Positions 3,575-8,929 of a stretch of 9,696 nucleotides of DNA are shown piece after piece (within the stretch, counting starts at the first letter, position 1; each line of letters opens with the position of its first letter). Below the pieces are notes generated by a model. That model ran no database searches and was not told the DNA's origin. It worked only from the letters and a program-made list of their open reading frames with translations. The DNA comes from Microvirga mediterraneensis. GTDB lineage: Bacteria > Pseudomonadota > Alphaproteobacteria > Rhizobiales > Beijerinckiaceae. Location: NCBI RefSeq assembly GCF_013520865.1, contig NZ_JACDXJ010000006.1, positions 1 to 9,696 of the forward strand, read 5' to 3'. Position numbers and translations under genes: made by a program.

Positions 3575-5761
3575 TTATTGGTTTGCTCTGGCGGCTAACG
3601 GAACGGTCAGGATAAACTTGGTGCCGGTCGACTGGCTCTCCACCTCCAGCTCACCCCCAAGCTGCCCGATTAGGCTGCGGACCAGCCGCGACCCGAGCCC
3701 GCTTTTCGGTGTGACCTTCGGTGGCATGCCCATGCCCTGATCCTGGACAGTCACCCGCAGGACCTTCTGGACATCCTCTCTGGCAATCACATCAATCGGG
3801 CCTGTTGCTCCTCCATAGGCGTACTTCACCGCATTCGTCAGAAGCTCCGTCACTACCAGCGCCAGAACCACAGCCTCATTAGTCGGCACCAGCACCTGCC
3901 CAGCATGCACTTTAATGTGCTCGGCCCACGCTTTGCCCCAAGCTTCCAGCAGTCCTTCCCGCAGCTCCTCCAGGTAGGAGCCAAAGTCGATGCTCTGGAT
4001 CTGGTCCGACCGCCACAGGCGCTGATGGACGGTGCTCACCGCCATGATGCGCCGGGTCGCCTCCTCAAACTGCGCTTTGACTTGCGCGTCAGAGGTTTGC
4101 CGCGCCTGAAGCTGGAGCATCGAGTTGACGAGCTGAAGGCTGTTCTGGACGCGGTGGTGAACCTCCTGCATCAGCAGGTCCTTTTGGCTGAGCAGCGCCT
4201 CTTTGTCAGCGAGTGAGCGCCGAAGCTGCACATTCAGCTCCTTCAGGGTGGCCTGCTGGCTCAGATCAAGCACCGCGCGGCGCAGCCTAGCGACCGCTTC
4301 GATCTCAGCCAGTGACCAGGCCCGGGACTGGTGCCGCACCGTCTCCTTCCAGGTCTCGAACGAACTGCGCGGCGAGAGCTGGCCCATGCCGCCCCCTGGC
4401 TCGGCTGGCTTATGGGGATTGCCGGCCCAGTTGATCGTCTCGATGTGCTCGGCCCGAAACCAGAGCAGGACAACCGGCTCCTCGCGCGACATCACCGTCG
4501 CCAGCACGCCGCTGGCCTGCTCGGCATAGGCCGCGGCAGGGCTATAATGGCGAACAAGGCTGTTCGTAGCATAGGGGCGAGACGAATCGTGTTGAAGCAG
4601 CCAGTCCGCCAGCGCGCGGGTCTCGGCCTCGGATGGGGCGTGGCCTGCCTGGCTCACCCGATCCCGGACCACAACGGCGGCTCCGTCGCAGGGCACAAGC
4701 TTCGTCAATGGCGCGATAGCATCGAGCAAGCCCTGCTCGATCGATGCGGCTTGTACGAGCGCCTCAAGATACTTCTCACGAACAGTGGTTAGGCGGGCCG
4801 TCTGCCGGTGCAGCTCGGCATCCTCGCGTGCCTTGATCTGCTGGCTCAGGATCTGCCCCACGTGCTTACAGCTCTCGCGCAGCTCGCAGGGCACGAGCTT
4901 GGGCGAGGCGTGATGGCAGGCAATGAGGCCCCACAGGGCGCCGTCCACGACAAGCGACACCGACATGGACGCGGCCACGCCCATGTTCTTGAGGTACTGC
5001 ACGTGAATGGGCGAGACGCTGCGGAGCGAACAGTCGCTCATGTCGAGCGGCTTGCCGGTTGCAGGATTGAGCGGTGGCACGAGAGGATCTGGCCGGTAGT
5101 CCACGTCCGGGATGACCCGGATGAGGTTCTGGAGGTACAGCGCCCGGGCCTGCTTCGGGATGTCCGAGGCGGGATAGCGGTGGTTGAGGAACGGATCCAG
5201 GTTGTCGGCCTTGGCCTCCGCCACCACGGCCCCGGAGCCGTCGTCGAGAAAGCGGTAGATCATCACCCGATCGAAACCGGTGAGGCGGCGAAACTCTCGG
5301 CTGGCAACCTGGATGAGCCGAGCCAAGTTGGGAGCAGCATCGAGTTCGGCGCTGATCCGGCGCACCGTGGCCAACGTCTGGGCTGCGGTCTCGGGATGCG
5401 GCGTGCTGGGTTCGAGTTCAAGGATGAGAACCCCGTCGCGCTGGTGAGCAGTCACATCCAGGTGCCTGCACGGATCGGCAGGGGCAGAGATGGCTCCGAG
5501 ATACAGCGGCTCCGTCAATGGCATGCCCGCCGAGCGGATCAGGTGGACCACCTGCCCACCAAGGACCGCCTCGGCATGCTCGCCAGGAAGCCGGTCGACC
5601 ACACGTCCGACAGCGCCTCTGGTCTCACCGGCCGCCTGGTGGACGATCAGCGTCTCAGGGTCAAGGGAGAGAAGGATGCCGTGGGGCTGGATGGATCCGG
5701 GAACATGGATGGGCTCGCGATCACAACTGGTGAGATCGAGGGAGGGGGTAGGCTGGCTCAT
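3575..5761 (-). CDS. bphP: Bacteriophytochrome histidine kinase (PAS-GAF-PHY-HisKA_2-HATPase)
   Basis: A 728-aa red/far-red photoreceptor kinase, apparently complete. PAS_2 is at about residues 9-115, with biliverdin-attachment Cys13 in SCDREPIHVPGSIQPHG. GAF is at about 140-310, with PASDIP (197-202), PIHVQYL (His253) and CHH (282-284) forming the chromophore pocket. PHY is at about 325-500, with the tongue motif PRSSF (464-468). The kinase follows from about 525: EVHHRVQNSLQLV (phospho-acceptor His535/536, HisKA_2 type), N-box around Glu639-Asn643, and G-boxes DQGMG (674-678) and GLGSRLV (688-694). No receiver domain is attached. It would autophosphorylate under light control in the cytoplasm. 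Neither a heme oxygenase nor a response regulator is on the plasmid, so both must come from the host. AGG eleven bases before ATG 5761 is a weak ribosome site. R2 and R3 flank the gene. Confidence 0.96.
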   Translation of the reverse strand: MSQPTPSLDLTSCDREPIHVPGSIQPHGILLSLDPETLIVHQAAGETRGAVGRVVDRLPGEHAEAVLGGQVVHLIRSAGMPLTEPLYLGAISAPADPCRHLDVTAHQRDGVLILELEPSTPHPETAAQTLATVRRISAELDAAPNLARLIQVASREFRRLTGFDRVMIYRFLDDGSGAVVAEAKADNLDPFLNHRYPASDIPKQARALYLQNLIRVIPDVDYRPDPLVPPLNPATGKPLDMSDCSLRSVSPIHVQYLKNMGVAASMSVSLVVDGALWGLIACHHASPKLVPCELRESCKHVGQILSQQIKAREDAELHRQTARLTTVREKYLEALVQAASIEQGLLDAIAPLTKLVPCDGAAVVVRDRVSQAGHAPSEAETRALADWLLQHDSSRPYATNSLVRHYSPAAAYAEQASGVLATVMSREEPVVLLWFRAEHIETINWAGNPHKPAEPGGGMGQLSPRSSFETWKETVRHQSRAWSLAEIEAVARLRRAVLDLSQQATLKELNVQLRRSLADKEALLSQKDLLMQEVHHRVQNSLQLVNSMLQLQARQTSDAQVKAQFEEATRRIMAVSTVHQRLWRSDQIQSIDFGSYLEELREGLLEAWGKAWAEHIKVHAGQVLVPTNEAVVLALVVTELLTNAVKYAYGGATGPIDVIAREDVQKVLRVTVQDQGMGMPPKVTPKSGLGSRLVRSLIGQLGGELEVESQSTGTKFILTVPLAARANQ

Positions 5762-5834
5762 GGTGGGAACCTAGCTCAACAGCTCAAGACAGACTAGCGA
5801 GGTACAATCGCCCTCATTGAAAATCGTTATGACT

Positions 5835-5851
5835 AACCGCCAAATGCGGTT
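5835..5851. other. Hairpin between bphP and repeat R3
   Basis: AACCGC-caaat-GCGGTT forms a 6-bp stem with a five-base loop, twelve bases before R3. No T-run follows, so a terminator role is doubtful. Repeat R2 also has a small hairpin 25 bases before it. Confidence 0.4.
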
Positions 5852-5862
5852 TCGCCGTAGAG

Positions 5863-5890
5863 CCGTTCCATAAATGGCCTTACGCGCAAT
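5863..5890 (+). repeat. Cassette-boundary repeat R3 (dif-like)
   Basis: Left arm CCGTTCCATAA, six-base middle ATGGCC identical to R2, right arm TTACGCGCAAT. The right side forms a hairpin CGCG-caatt-CGCG (5883-5895). The pairing is kept although the stem sequence differs from R2. It lies between the divergent bphP and acetyltransferase genes. Confidence 0.68.
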
Positions 5891-5965
5891 TCGCGGACTA
5901 CTGGTTCATGATACTCCGCTCTGGTATGGCTGCCTGGAGCAGATTGAACCGAGCAGAAACCAACC

Positions 5966-6643
5966 ATGTCTGAGGACAACCTTCAAATTTGGCAGCCTCG
6001 TCCACGTCCTGAGCGCGTGGTACTTCACGGGAATTACGTGCGGCTTGAACCGCTCAGCGCCGCCGCTCACGGACAGGGCCTCTTTGTGGCCTCCTCAGTC
6101 CCAGACGCCGATGCCAAATTTGCCTGGCTCTCCGAGTATCCACCAACCAACCGCGAGGACTTCCTAACCTGGGTCGAACAGGCCGAGCGCAGTACAGACC
6201 CGCTGTTTTTCGCCGTCATCGACAAGGCCAGCAATCAGGTCGCGGGACGCCAGGCCCTGATGCGCATTGACCCCACCAATGGGGTGATCGAGATCGGCAG
6301 TATCTACTGGGGACCGCTGGTCTCGCGCAGACCCGCAGCAACCGAAGCGCAGTTCCTCTTCATGAAGTACGTCTTCGATGAGCTGGGCTATCGCCGCTAC
6401 GAGTGGAAGTGCAACAATCGCAACGAGCCCTCGAAGAGAGCCGCCATCCGATTTGGCTTTCAGCCCGAAGGCATTTTCCGCCAGCATCTCATCGTCAAAG
6501 GCGAAAACCGCGATACGGCGTGGTTCTCGATTATTGATAAGGAGTGGCCCGCCCTCCGCGCTGCCTATGAAAACTGGCTTGATCCCTCCAACTTCGACGC
6601 GGATGGTAGGCAAAAGCGGCGGCTGGAGGAGTTTCGGGCTTAG
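5966..6643 (+). CDS. GNAT family N-acetyltransferase (RimJ/RimL-like)
   Basis: A 225-aa protein of the Acetyltransf_3 type, expected to move an acetyl group from acetyl-CoA to an amine on an unknown substrate. Recognisable parts are YVRLEPL (24-30), the central strand EIGSIYWGPLVSR (109-121), the acetyl-CoA-binding turn RRPAATEAQF (121-130) and the long C-terminal block YEWKCNNRNEPSKRAAIRFG (145-164), followed by FQPEGIFRQH. This subtype is widespread in proteobacteria without an assigned substrate, so antibiotic or toxin modification should not be assumed. ATG 5966 has no strong ribosome site (GAGCAG about nine bases upstream). It is the only gene between R3 and R4, and R4 starts 25 bases after the stop, which makes it look like a one-gene cassette. 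Confidence 0.9.
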   Translation: MSEDNLQIWQPRPRPERVVLHGNYVRLEPLSAAAHGQGLFVASSVPDADAKFAWLSEYPPTNREDFLTWVEQAERSTDPLFFAVIDKASNQVAGRQALMRIDPTNGVIEIGSIYWGPLVSRRPAATEAQFLFMKYVFDELGYRRYEWKCNNRNEPSKRAAIRFGFQPEGIFRQHLIVKGENRDTAWFSIIDKEWPALRAAYENWLDPSNFDADGRQKRRLEEFRA

Positions 6644-6667
6644 ACCGAGGCGTACCCTTCCTGCACT

Positions 6668-6695
6668 CTGTTCCATAAACGGCCTTCTGCGAAAT
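6668..6695 (+). repeat. Cassette-boundary repeat R4 (dif-like)
   Basis: Left arm CTGTTCCATAA, six-base middle ACGGCC (one base different from R2/R3), right arm TTCTGCGAAAT. TTCTG (6685-6689) can pair with CAGAA (6703-6707), with GC/GC inside. It lies just after the acetyltransferase gene and 45 bases from the stop of the converging winged-helix gene, and so marks the second cargo/backbone boundary. Confidence 0.65.
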
Positions 6696-6739
6696 TTGCC
6701 TTCAGAATCTGCCTCTGTCCGTCCTGACAAACGCCCCGG

Positions 6740-7426
6740 CTATGCCGATAGCCCTTCTTCGGGGTCTGCTGGGCTCTGTCGTCTCCGAAATAGGCCTTTA
6801 GGCGCTTCCAGCGCCCCAGGATTCATGTTCTCGCGCGTCAGCGCGAGGCCGTTCTTATAATTCTGTACTCGTGGGGTTCGCGAATTTGCACCCGTACCGA
6901 GACGGAGCCACAGGCTCCATTCCTTGGAGACAATTGAAACTTTGTTAGGGTAATTCATCCAGGCCGTGCGCCGGCGCTCCTCGATGGTAACGAGAGCGAG
7001 CGTTTGCGCCTGTCTCAAGGCATTACGCACGGTCGTTTCAGAGACACCCGCGAGGGCCGCGATGTGCCCGATCGTCAGGGAACAGGCCCCGTGCTTCTTC
7101 ACCTCAGACGCAACGACAGCCAGCACGGCCTGCTCGGCCAGGGTGAACTGCGCCGCCAGAGCGGGCGGCAAGCGGCCTGCGGCGGCCCAGGAGCGGCGTC
7201 TTTCTATTGAGGCAGAGGAACGAGGTCGGGAACCGACGCGCCGCCTAGCGGGCGCCCCTGTGGTCGGGATGGCTGCTCTGGCATTGATCAGGGTATCGAG
7301 GGTCTCAGCCTCGGTCTCTGTGATCTGTCCAGCCGTGAAGGCTTTGTATAGGGCTGACCGGAGCTCCGGCAGCTTCATCCGCGGCGATGCCACAACGGCA
7401 CGCCGGATCTCCTCGCAAAAGGACAT
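6740..7426 (-). CDS. Winged-helix DNA-binding protein, candidate replication protein
   Basis: A 228-aa protein of a type frequent on plasmids and mobile elements of Methylobacterium and relatives, without an established function. Residues 1-55 form a helical N-terminal part (MSFCEEIRRAVVASP). A basic linker RRRVGSRPRS follows (61-70), then the conserved block IERRRSWAAAGRLPPALAAQ (74-93). The helix-turn-helix is at about 115-145 (LTIGHIAALAGVSETTVRNA) with a wing to about residue 167 (NKVSIVSKEW). The C-terminus is polar. ATG 7426 is supported by GGGAG six bases upstream, and that site sits inside a hairpin. Because no known Rep protein is present and the ori-like region adjoins it, a role in replication is inferred; a regulator is equally possible. 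Confidence 0.8.
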   Translation of the reverse strand: MSFCEEIRRAVVASPRMKLPELRSALYKAFTAGQITETEAETLDTLINARAAIPTTGAPARRRVGSRPRSSASIERRRSWAAAGRLPPALAAQFTLAEQAVLAVVASEVKKHGACSLTIGHIAALAGVSETTVRNALRQAQTLALVTIEERRRTAWMNYPNKVSIVSKEWSLWLRLGTGANSRTPRVQNYKNGLALTRENMNPGALEAPKGLFRRRQSPADPEEGLSA

Positions 7427-7431
7427 GCGAG

Positions 7432-7460
7432 CTCCCTCGGGTTGGGCCCGGCTGAGGGAG
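7432..7460 (-). promoter_or_regulatory. Hairpin hiding the ribosome site of the winged-helix gene
   Basis: In the leftward mRNA, CTCCCTC (7460-7454) can pair with GAGGGAG (7438-7432), which is the ribosome-binding sequence five bases before ATG 7426. CCCG/CGGG (7450-7447 with 7441-7438) offers an alternative inner stem. Translational control by this leader is plausible. Confidence 0.5.
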
Positions 7461-7529
7461 TGGCTTCAGGCAACACCTCACCATTGCGAAAAACCACTGT
7501 TTTTCGCTTGACGAAGCACGGCGATGTCA

Positions 7530-7610
7530 GGGAAGATCAGCGTCGCCAAACATTGATCTGTCCCGGTTCGCCGGTATGCATGAGGCCCGTCTCCCTGAGG
7601 CGGGCTTTCG
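7530..7610 (+). ncRNA. Candidate short control RNA ending at an intrinsic terminator
   Basis: A rightward two-hairpin unit. GGGA-AGATCA (7530-7539) pairs with TGATCT-g-TCCC (7554-7564, one bulge), and the terminator hairpin at 7585-7605 follows. A TTGACG at 7508-7513 could be a -35 element, giving an RNA of roughly 65 bases that starts near 7543 and is antisense to the probable leader of the winged-helix gene. Such counter-transcribed RNAs control copy number in other plasmids. The promoter is weak by eye. Confidence 0.35.
7585..7608 (+). terminator. Rho-independent terminator, rightward
   Basis: GCCCGTCTC-cct-GAGGCGGGC is a 9-bp stem with one G-T pair and a three-base loop, followed by TTTCGTGTTT. 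No rightward protein gene precedes it, so it implies an untranslated rightward transcript in the control region. Read leftward it has no T-run. Confidence 0.7.
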
Positions 7611-7758
7611 TGTTTCTGGTCTCCGGCTCGCCGCTGATTTGCAAAACGCAAATCAAGACAACGGATTGCATATTGTGCCCCGGCGACTCGGCAGAGGTCA
7701 ATGCCACGTTACAGGCTGGCCACAATCCGTTAACGGCACCTTAACTGTAATTCGCCAC

Positions 7759-7793
7759 CCTGTACGACACCCGTAAAACGGGTGTCGTACAGG
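7759..7793. promoter_or_regulatory. 16-bp-arm palindrome, operator of the HTH/coiled-coil gene
   Basis: Two perfect 16-bp arms, CCTGTACGACACCCGT at 7759-7774 and its complement at 7778-7793, are separated by AAA. Each arm contains CGACACCCG, the core also found at 8007-8015 and 8029-8037. The right arm ends in the AGG that, with following bases, is the ribosome site of ATG 7802. It is a strong candidate for an autoregulatory operator. Confidence 0.78.
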
Positions 7794-7801
7794 TGTCCAA
7801 C

Positions 7802-8329
7802 ATGACAGAAGAGTGGTTTACATACAGCGACTTAGGTGAGCGTCTTGGGATCTCATCTGAAGCTGCTCGGCAGAAAGCTATCCGCTACCGTTGGCCACGT
7901 CGTACAGCTAATGATGGCAAGGCCCAGGTGCGTGTCGACCTGGAGGAGGTAAAGGCTTCCACTTATCCTCGCAGGTCCAAGGATGATCAGCTGCCGGACG
8001 ACCGTCCGACACCCGATGAGCTGCCGTCCGACACCCGAACGATTGCTGCGCTCGATGCTCACATCGAGACGCTCAAAGCCATGGTGGTGAAGGCAGAGGC
8101 TATTGCAGATCGTGAGCGCACCCGGGCCGACAGTGAACGGGCTCGTGCAGATGTTGAACGGGCAAGGGCCGACGGCCTCGTTGAGCGGATTGAAGAAGTT
8201 CTAACGGAACGCAGAAAGGGCGCAGATGACCAGCGCCAAACGATTGCAGGGCTTGAAGAGCAAATTCAGCAACTGCGTGGAATGGTCGAGTTAGCACGTC
8301 GTCCATGGTGGCGGCGGTTAGCTGGTTGA
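7802..8329 (+). CDS. HTH/coiled-coil DNA-binding protein (KfrA- or pSK1-Par-like architecture)
   Basis: A 175-aa protein; relatives occur in Methylobacterium-type genomes without a known role. The start is ATG 7802, with AGGTG seven bases upstream; a GTG at 7793 would add three residues. Residues 5-35 (WFTYSDLGERLGISSEAARQ, then KAIRYRW) form an HTH. Residues 52-80 are a charged, Pro-rich linker. Residues 80-165 are a continuous coiled coil (ERTRADSERARADVERARAD). The last residues, RPWWRRLAG, form a short aromatic-basic tail that could touch the membrane or nucleoid. HTH plus long coiled coil is the plan of plasmid KfrA proteins and of the single-gene Par system of staphylococcal pSK1. The matching DNA sites before, inside and after the gene favour a self-regulated partition or replication-control protein. 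Sequence homology to KfrA or Par is not claimed. Confidence 0.82.
   Translation: MTEEWFTYSDLGERLGISSEAARQKAIRYRWPRRTANDGKAQVRVDLEEVKASTYPRRSKDDQLPDDRPTPDELPSDTRTIAALDAHIETLKAMVVKAEAIADRERTRADSERARADVERARADGLVERIEEVLTERRKGADDQRQTIAGLEEQIQQLRGMVELARRPWWRRLAG
8002..8038 (+). repeat. Pair of 15-bp iteron-like direct repeats inside the HTH/coiled-coil gene
   Basis: CCGTCCGACACCCGA occurs at 8002-8016 and 8024-8038, spaced 22 bp, about two helical turns. Because 22 is not a multiple of three, the two copies are translated in different frames (residues 67-72 against 75-79), so their identity cannot come from protein repetition. CGGACG (7995-8000) just before the first copy forms an inverted repeat with its CGTCCG. 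Confidence 0.75.
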
Positions 8330-8330
8330 T

Positions 8331-8364
8331 CGCCCGTTCGACGGGCGTCCGACACCCAAACGGG
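8331..8364. promoter_or_regulatory. Hairpin and third CGACACCC site after the HTH/coiled-coil gene
   Basis: CGCCCGT-tcg-ACGGGCG (8331-8347) forms a 7-bp stem directly after the stop codon, but lacks a T-run. It runs into GTCCGACACCC (8347-8357), a further copy of the site in the gene, then AAACGGG, which resembles the centre of the operator palindrome. It may be a binding site, a terminator, or both. Confidence 0.5.
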
Positions 8365-8418
8365 AAATTTACGCGCGGCAGAGTGATCAGTGGGGTCTTC
8401 TAGTTGTAGCTACCTATA

Positions 8419-8436
8419 TGCTATACATGTATAGCA
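8419..8436. promoter_or_regulatory. 18-bp perfect palindrome, operator of the toxin-antitoxin operon
   Basis: TGCTATACATGTATAGCA is fully self-complementary and lies 16 bases before the antitoxin start, overlapping TATA-rich sequence that can serve as the -10 region. Ribbon-helix-helix antitoxins normally repress their own promoter by binding such palindromes. AAGAGGA (8438-8444) is the ribosome site. Confidence 0.78.
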
Positions 8437-8451
8437 AAAGAGGATTCCGCT

Positions 8452-8676
8452 ATGCTGGCTCTTCGCCTGCCCGACGACATCGAACAGCGCCTGGATCGGC
8501 TCGCCAAGGCCACCGGCCGCACCAAGAGCTTCTACGCCCGCGAGGCCATCCTAGAGCACCTGGATGACCTTGAGGATCTGTATCTGGCCGAACAGCGCCT
8601 GACCGACATTCGGGCTGGCCGCACCCAGACCGTGCCGCTTGAGGATGTCATGAAGCGCTATGGCCTGGAGGATTGA
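8452..8676 (+). CDS. relB: RelB/ParD-type ribbon-helix-helix antitoxin
   Basis: A 74-aa protein starting [20 protein letters not shown]. Residues 1-45 form a ribbon-helix-helix DNA-binding domain (strand LALRLPD, helices [10 protein letters not shown] and [10 protein letters not shown]). The acidic C-terminus ([12 protein letters not shown]) would wrap the toxin. AAGAGGA seven bases before ATG 8452 is a good ribosome site. The stop overlaps the toxin gene by 17 nt, giving coupled synthesis. It should neutralise the RelE-type toxin and, with it, repress the operon at the palindrome just upstream. On this plasmid it is expected to act as a maintenance module. Confidence 0.92.
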   Translation: MLALRLPDDIEQRLDRLAKATGRTKSFYAREAILEHLDDLEDLYLAEQRLTDIRAGRTQTVPLEDVMKRYGLED

Positions 8677-8929
8677 GTTCGATCCCGCCGCAGAGCGGGA
8701 GCTGAGCAAACTCGATCCCCAAGTGGCGCGGCGCATCCTGAAATTTCTCCGTGAGCGTGTGGCCACCCTCGATGACCCGCGCAGCATCGGCGAGGCTCTC
8801 AGGGGCTCCCGCCTGGGCGAGTTCTGGAAATACCGCGTTGGGGATTACCGCATCATCAGCCACATCGAGGACGCCGCTGTGCGCATCCTCGTGGTCAAAA
8901 TCGGCAACCGCCGCGACGTGTACCGTTAA
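8660..8929 (+). CDS. relE: RelE/ParE-type toxin
   Basis: An 89-aa protein beginning [20 protein letters not shown], with the RelE-fold signature in order: a first strand, two helices ([20 protein letters not shown]), then strands [20 protein letters not shown] and [16 protein letters not shown]. The basic residues of the last strands (Arg/Lys in [14 protein letters not shown]) fit the RelE subgroup, which cleaves mRNA in the ribosome; a ParE-type gyrase target cannot be excluded by eye. It starts inside the antitoxin gene. Its TAA at 8927-8929 overlaps the stop of the converging mobA gene. It is full length, with no sign of decay. Confidence 0.92.
   Translation: MAWRIEFDPAAERELSKLDPQVARRILKFLRERVATLDDPRSIGEALRGSRLGEFWKYRVGDYRIISHIEDAAVRILVVKIGNRRDVYR

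Larger units (their letters stand above)
7427..7801. other. Repeat-rich intergenic region, candidate oriV/control region
   Basis: A 375-base gene-free stretch lies between two divergent DNA-binding-protein genes. It holds inverted repeats GCGAAAAA/TTTTTCGC (7486-7493, 7500-7507), TGATTTGC/GCAAATCA (7635-7642, 7648-7655), the palindrome CCGTTAACGG (7727-7736), TTACAG/CTGTAA (7709-7714, 7745-7750) and the operator palindrome at 7759-7793. No convincing DnaA box was seen. Density of inverted repeats and gene context suggest a replication or partition control region, but this is inference. Confidence 0.5.

Noticed and set aside
4808..5797. Long rightward frame of 329 codons
   Set aside because: It is the antisense shadow of the bacteriophytochrome gene, which has complete and unmistakable domains.
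6164..6730. Leftward 188-aa frame
   Set aside because: It is antisense to the GNAT gene and shows no domain.
7041..7050. GAGACACCCG inside the winged-helix gene, resembling the CGACACCCG site
   Set aside because: Only GACACCCG is shared, with no spacing relation to the other sites, and the codons are constrained by the HTH. It is not counted as an iteron.
3241..7460. Same CTCCCTC/GAGGGAG stem at 3247-3275 and 7432-7460 as a dispersed repeat
   Set aside because: Loops and surroundings differ completely, and each has its own explanation (terminator and ribosome-site hairpin). A shared seven-base stem is weak evidence.
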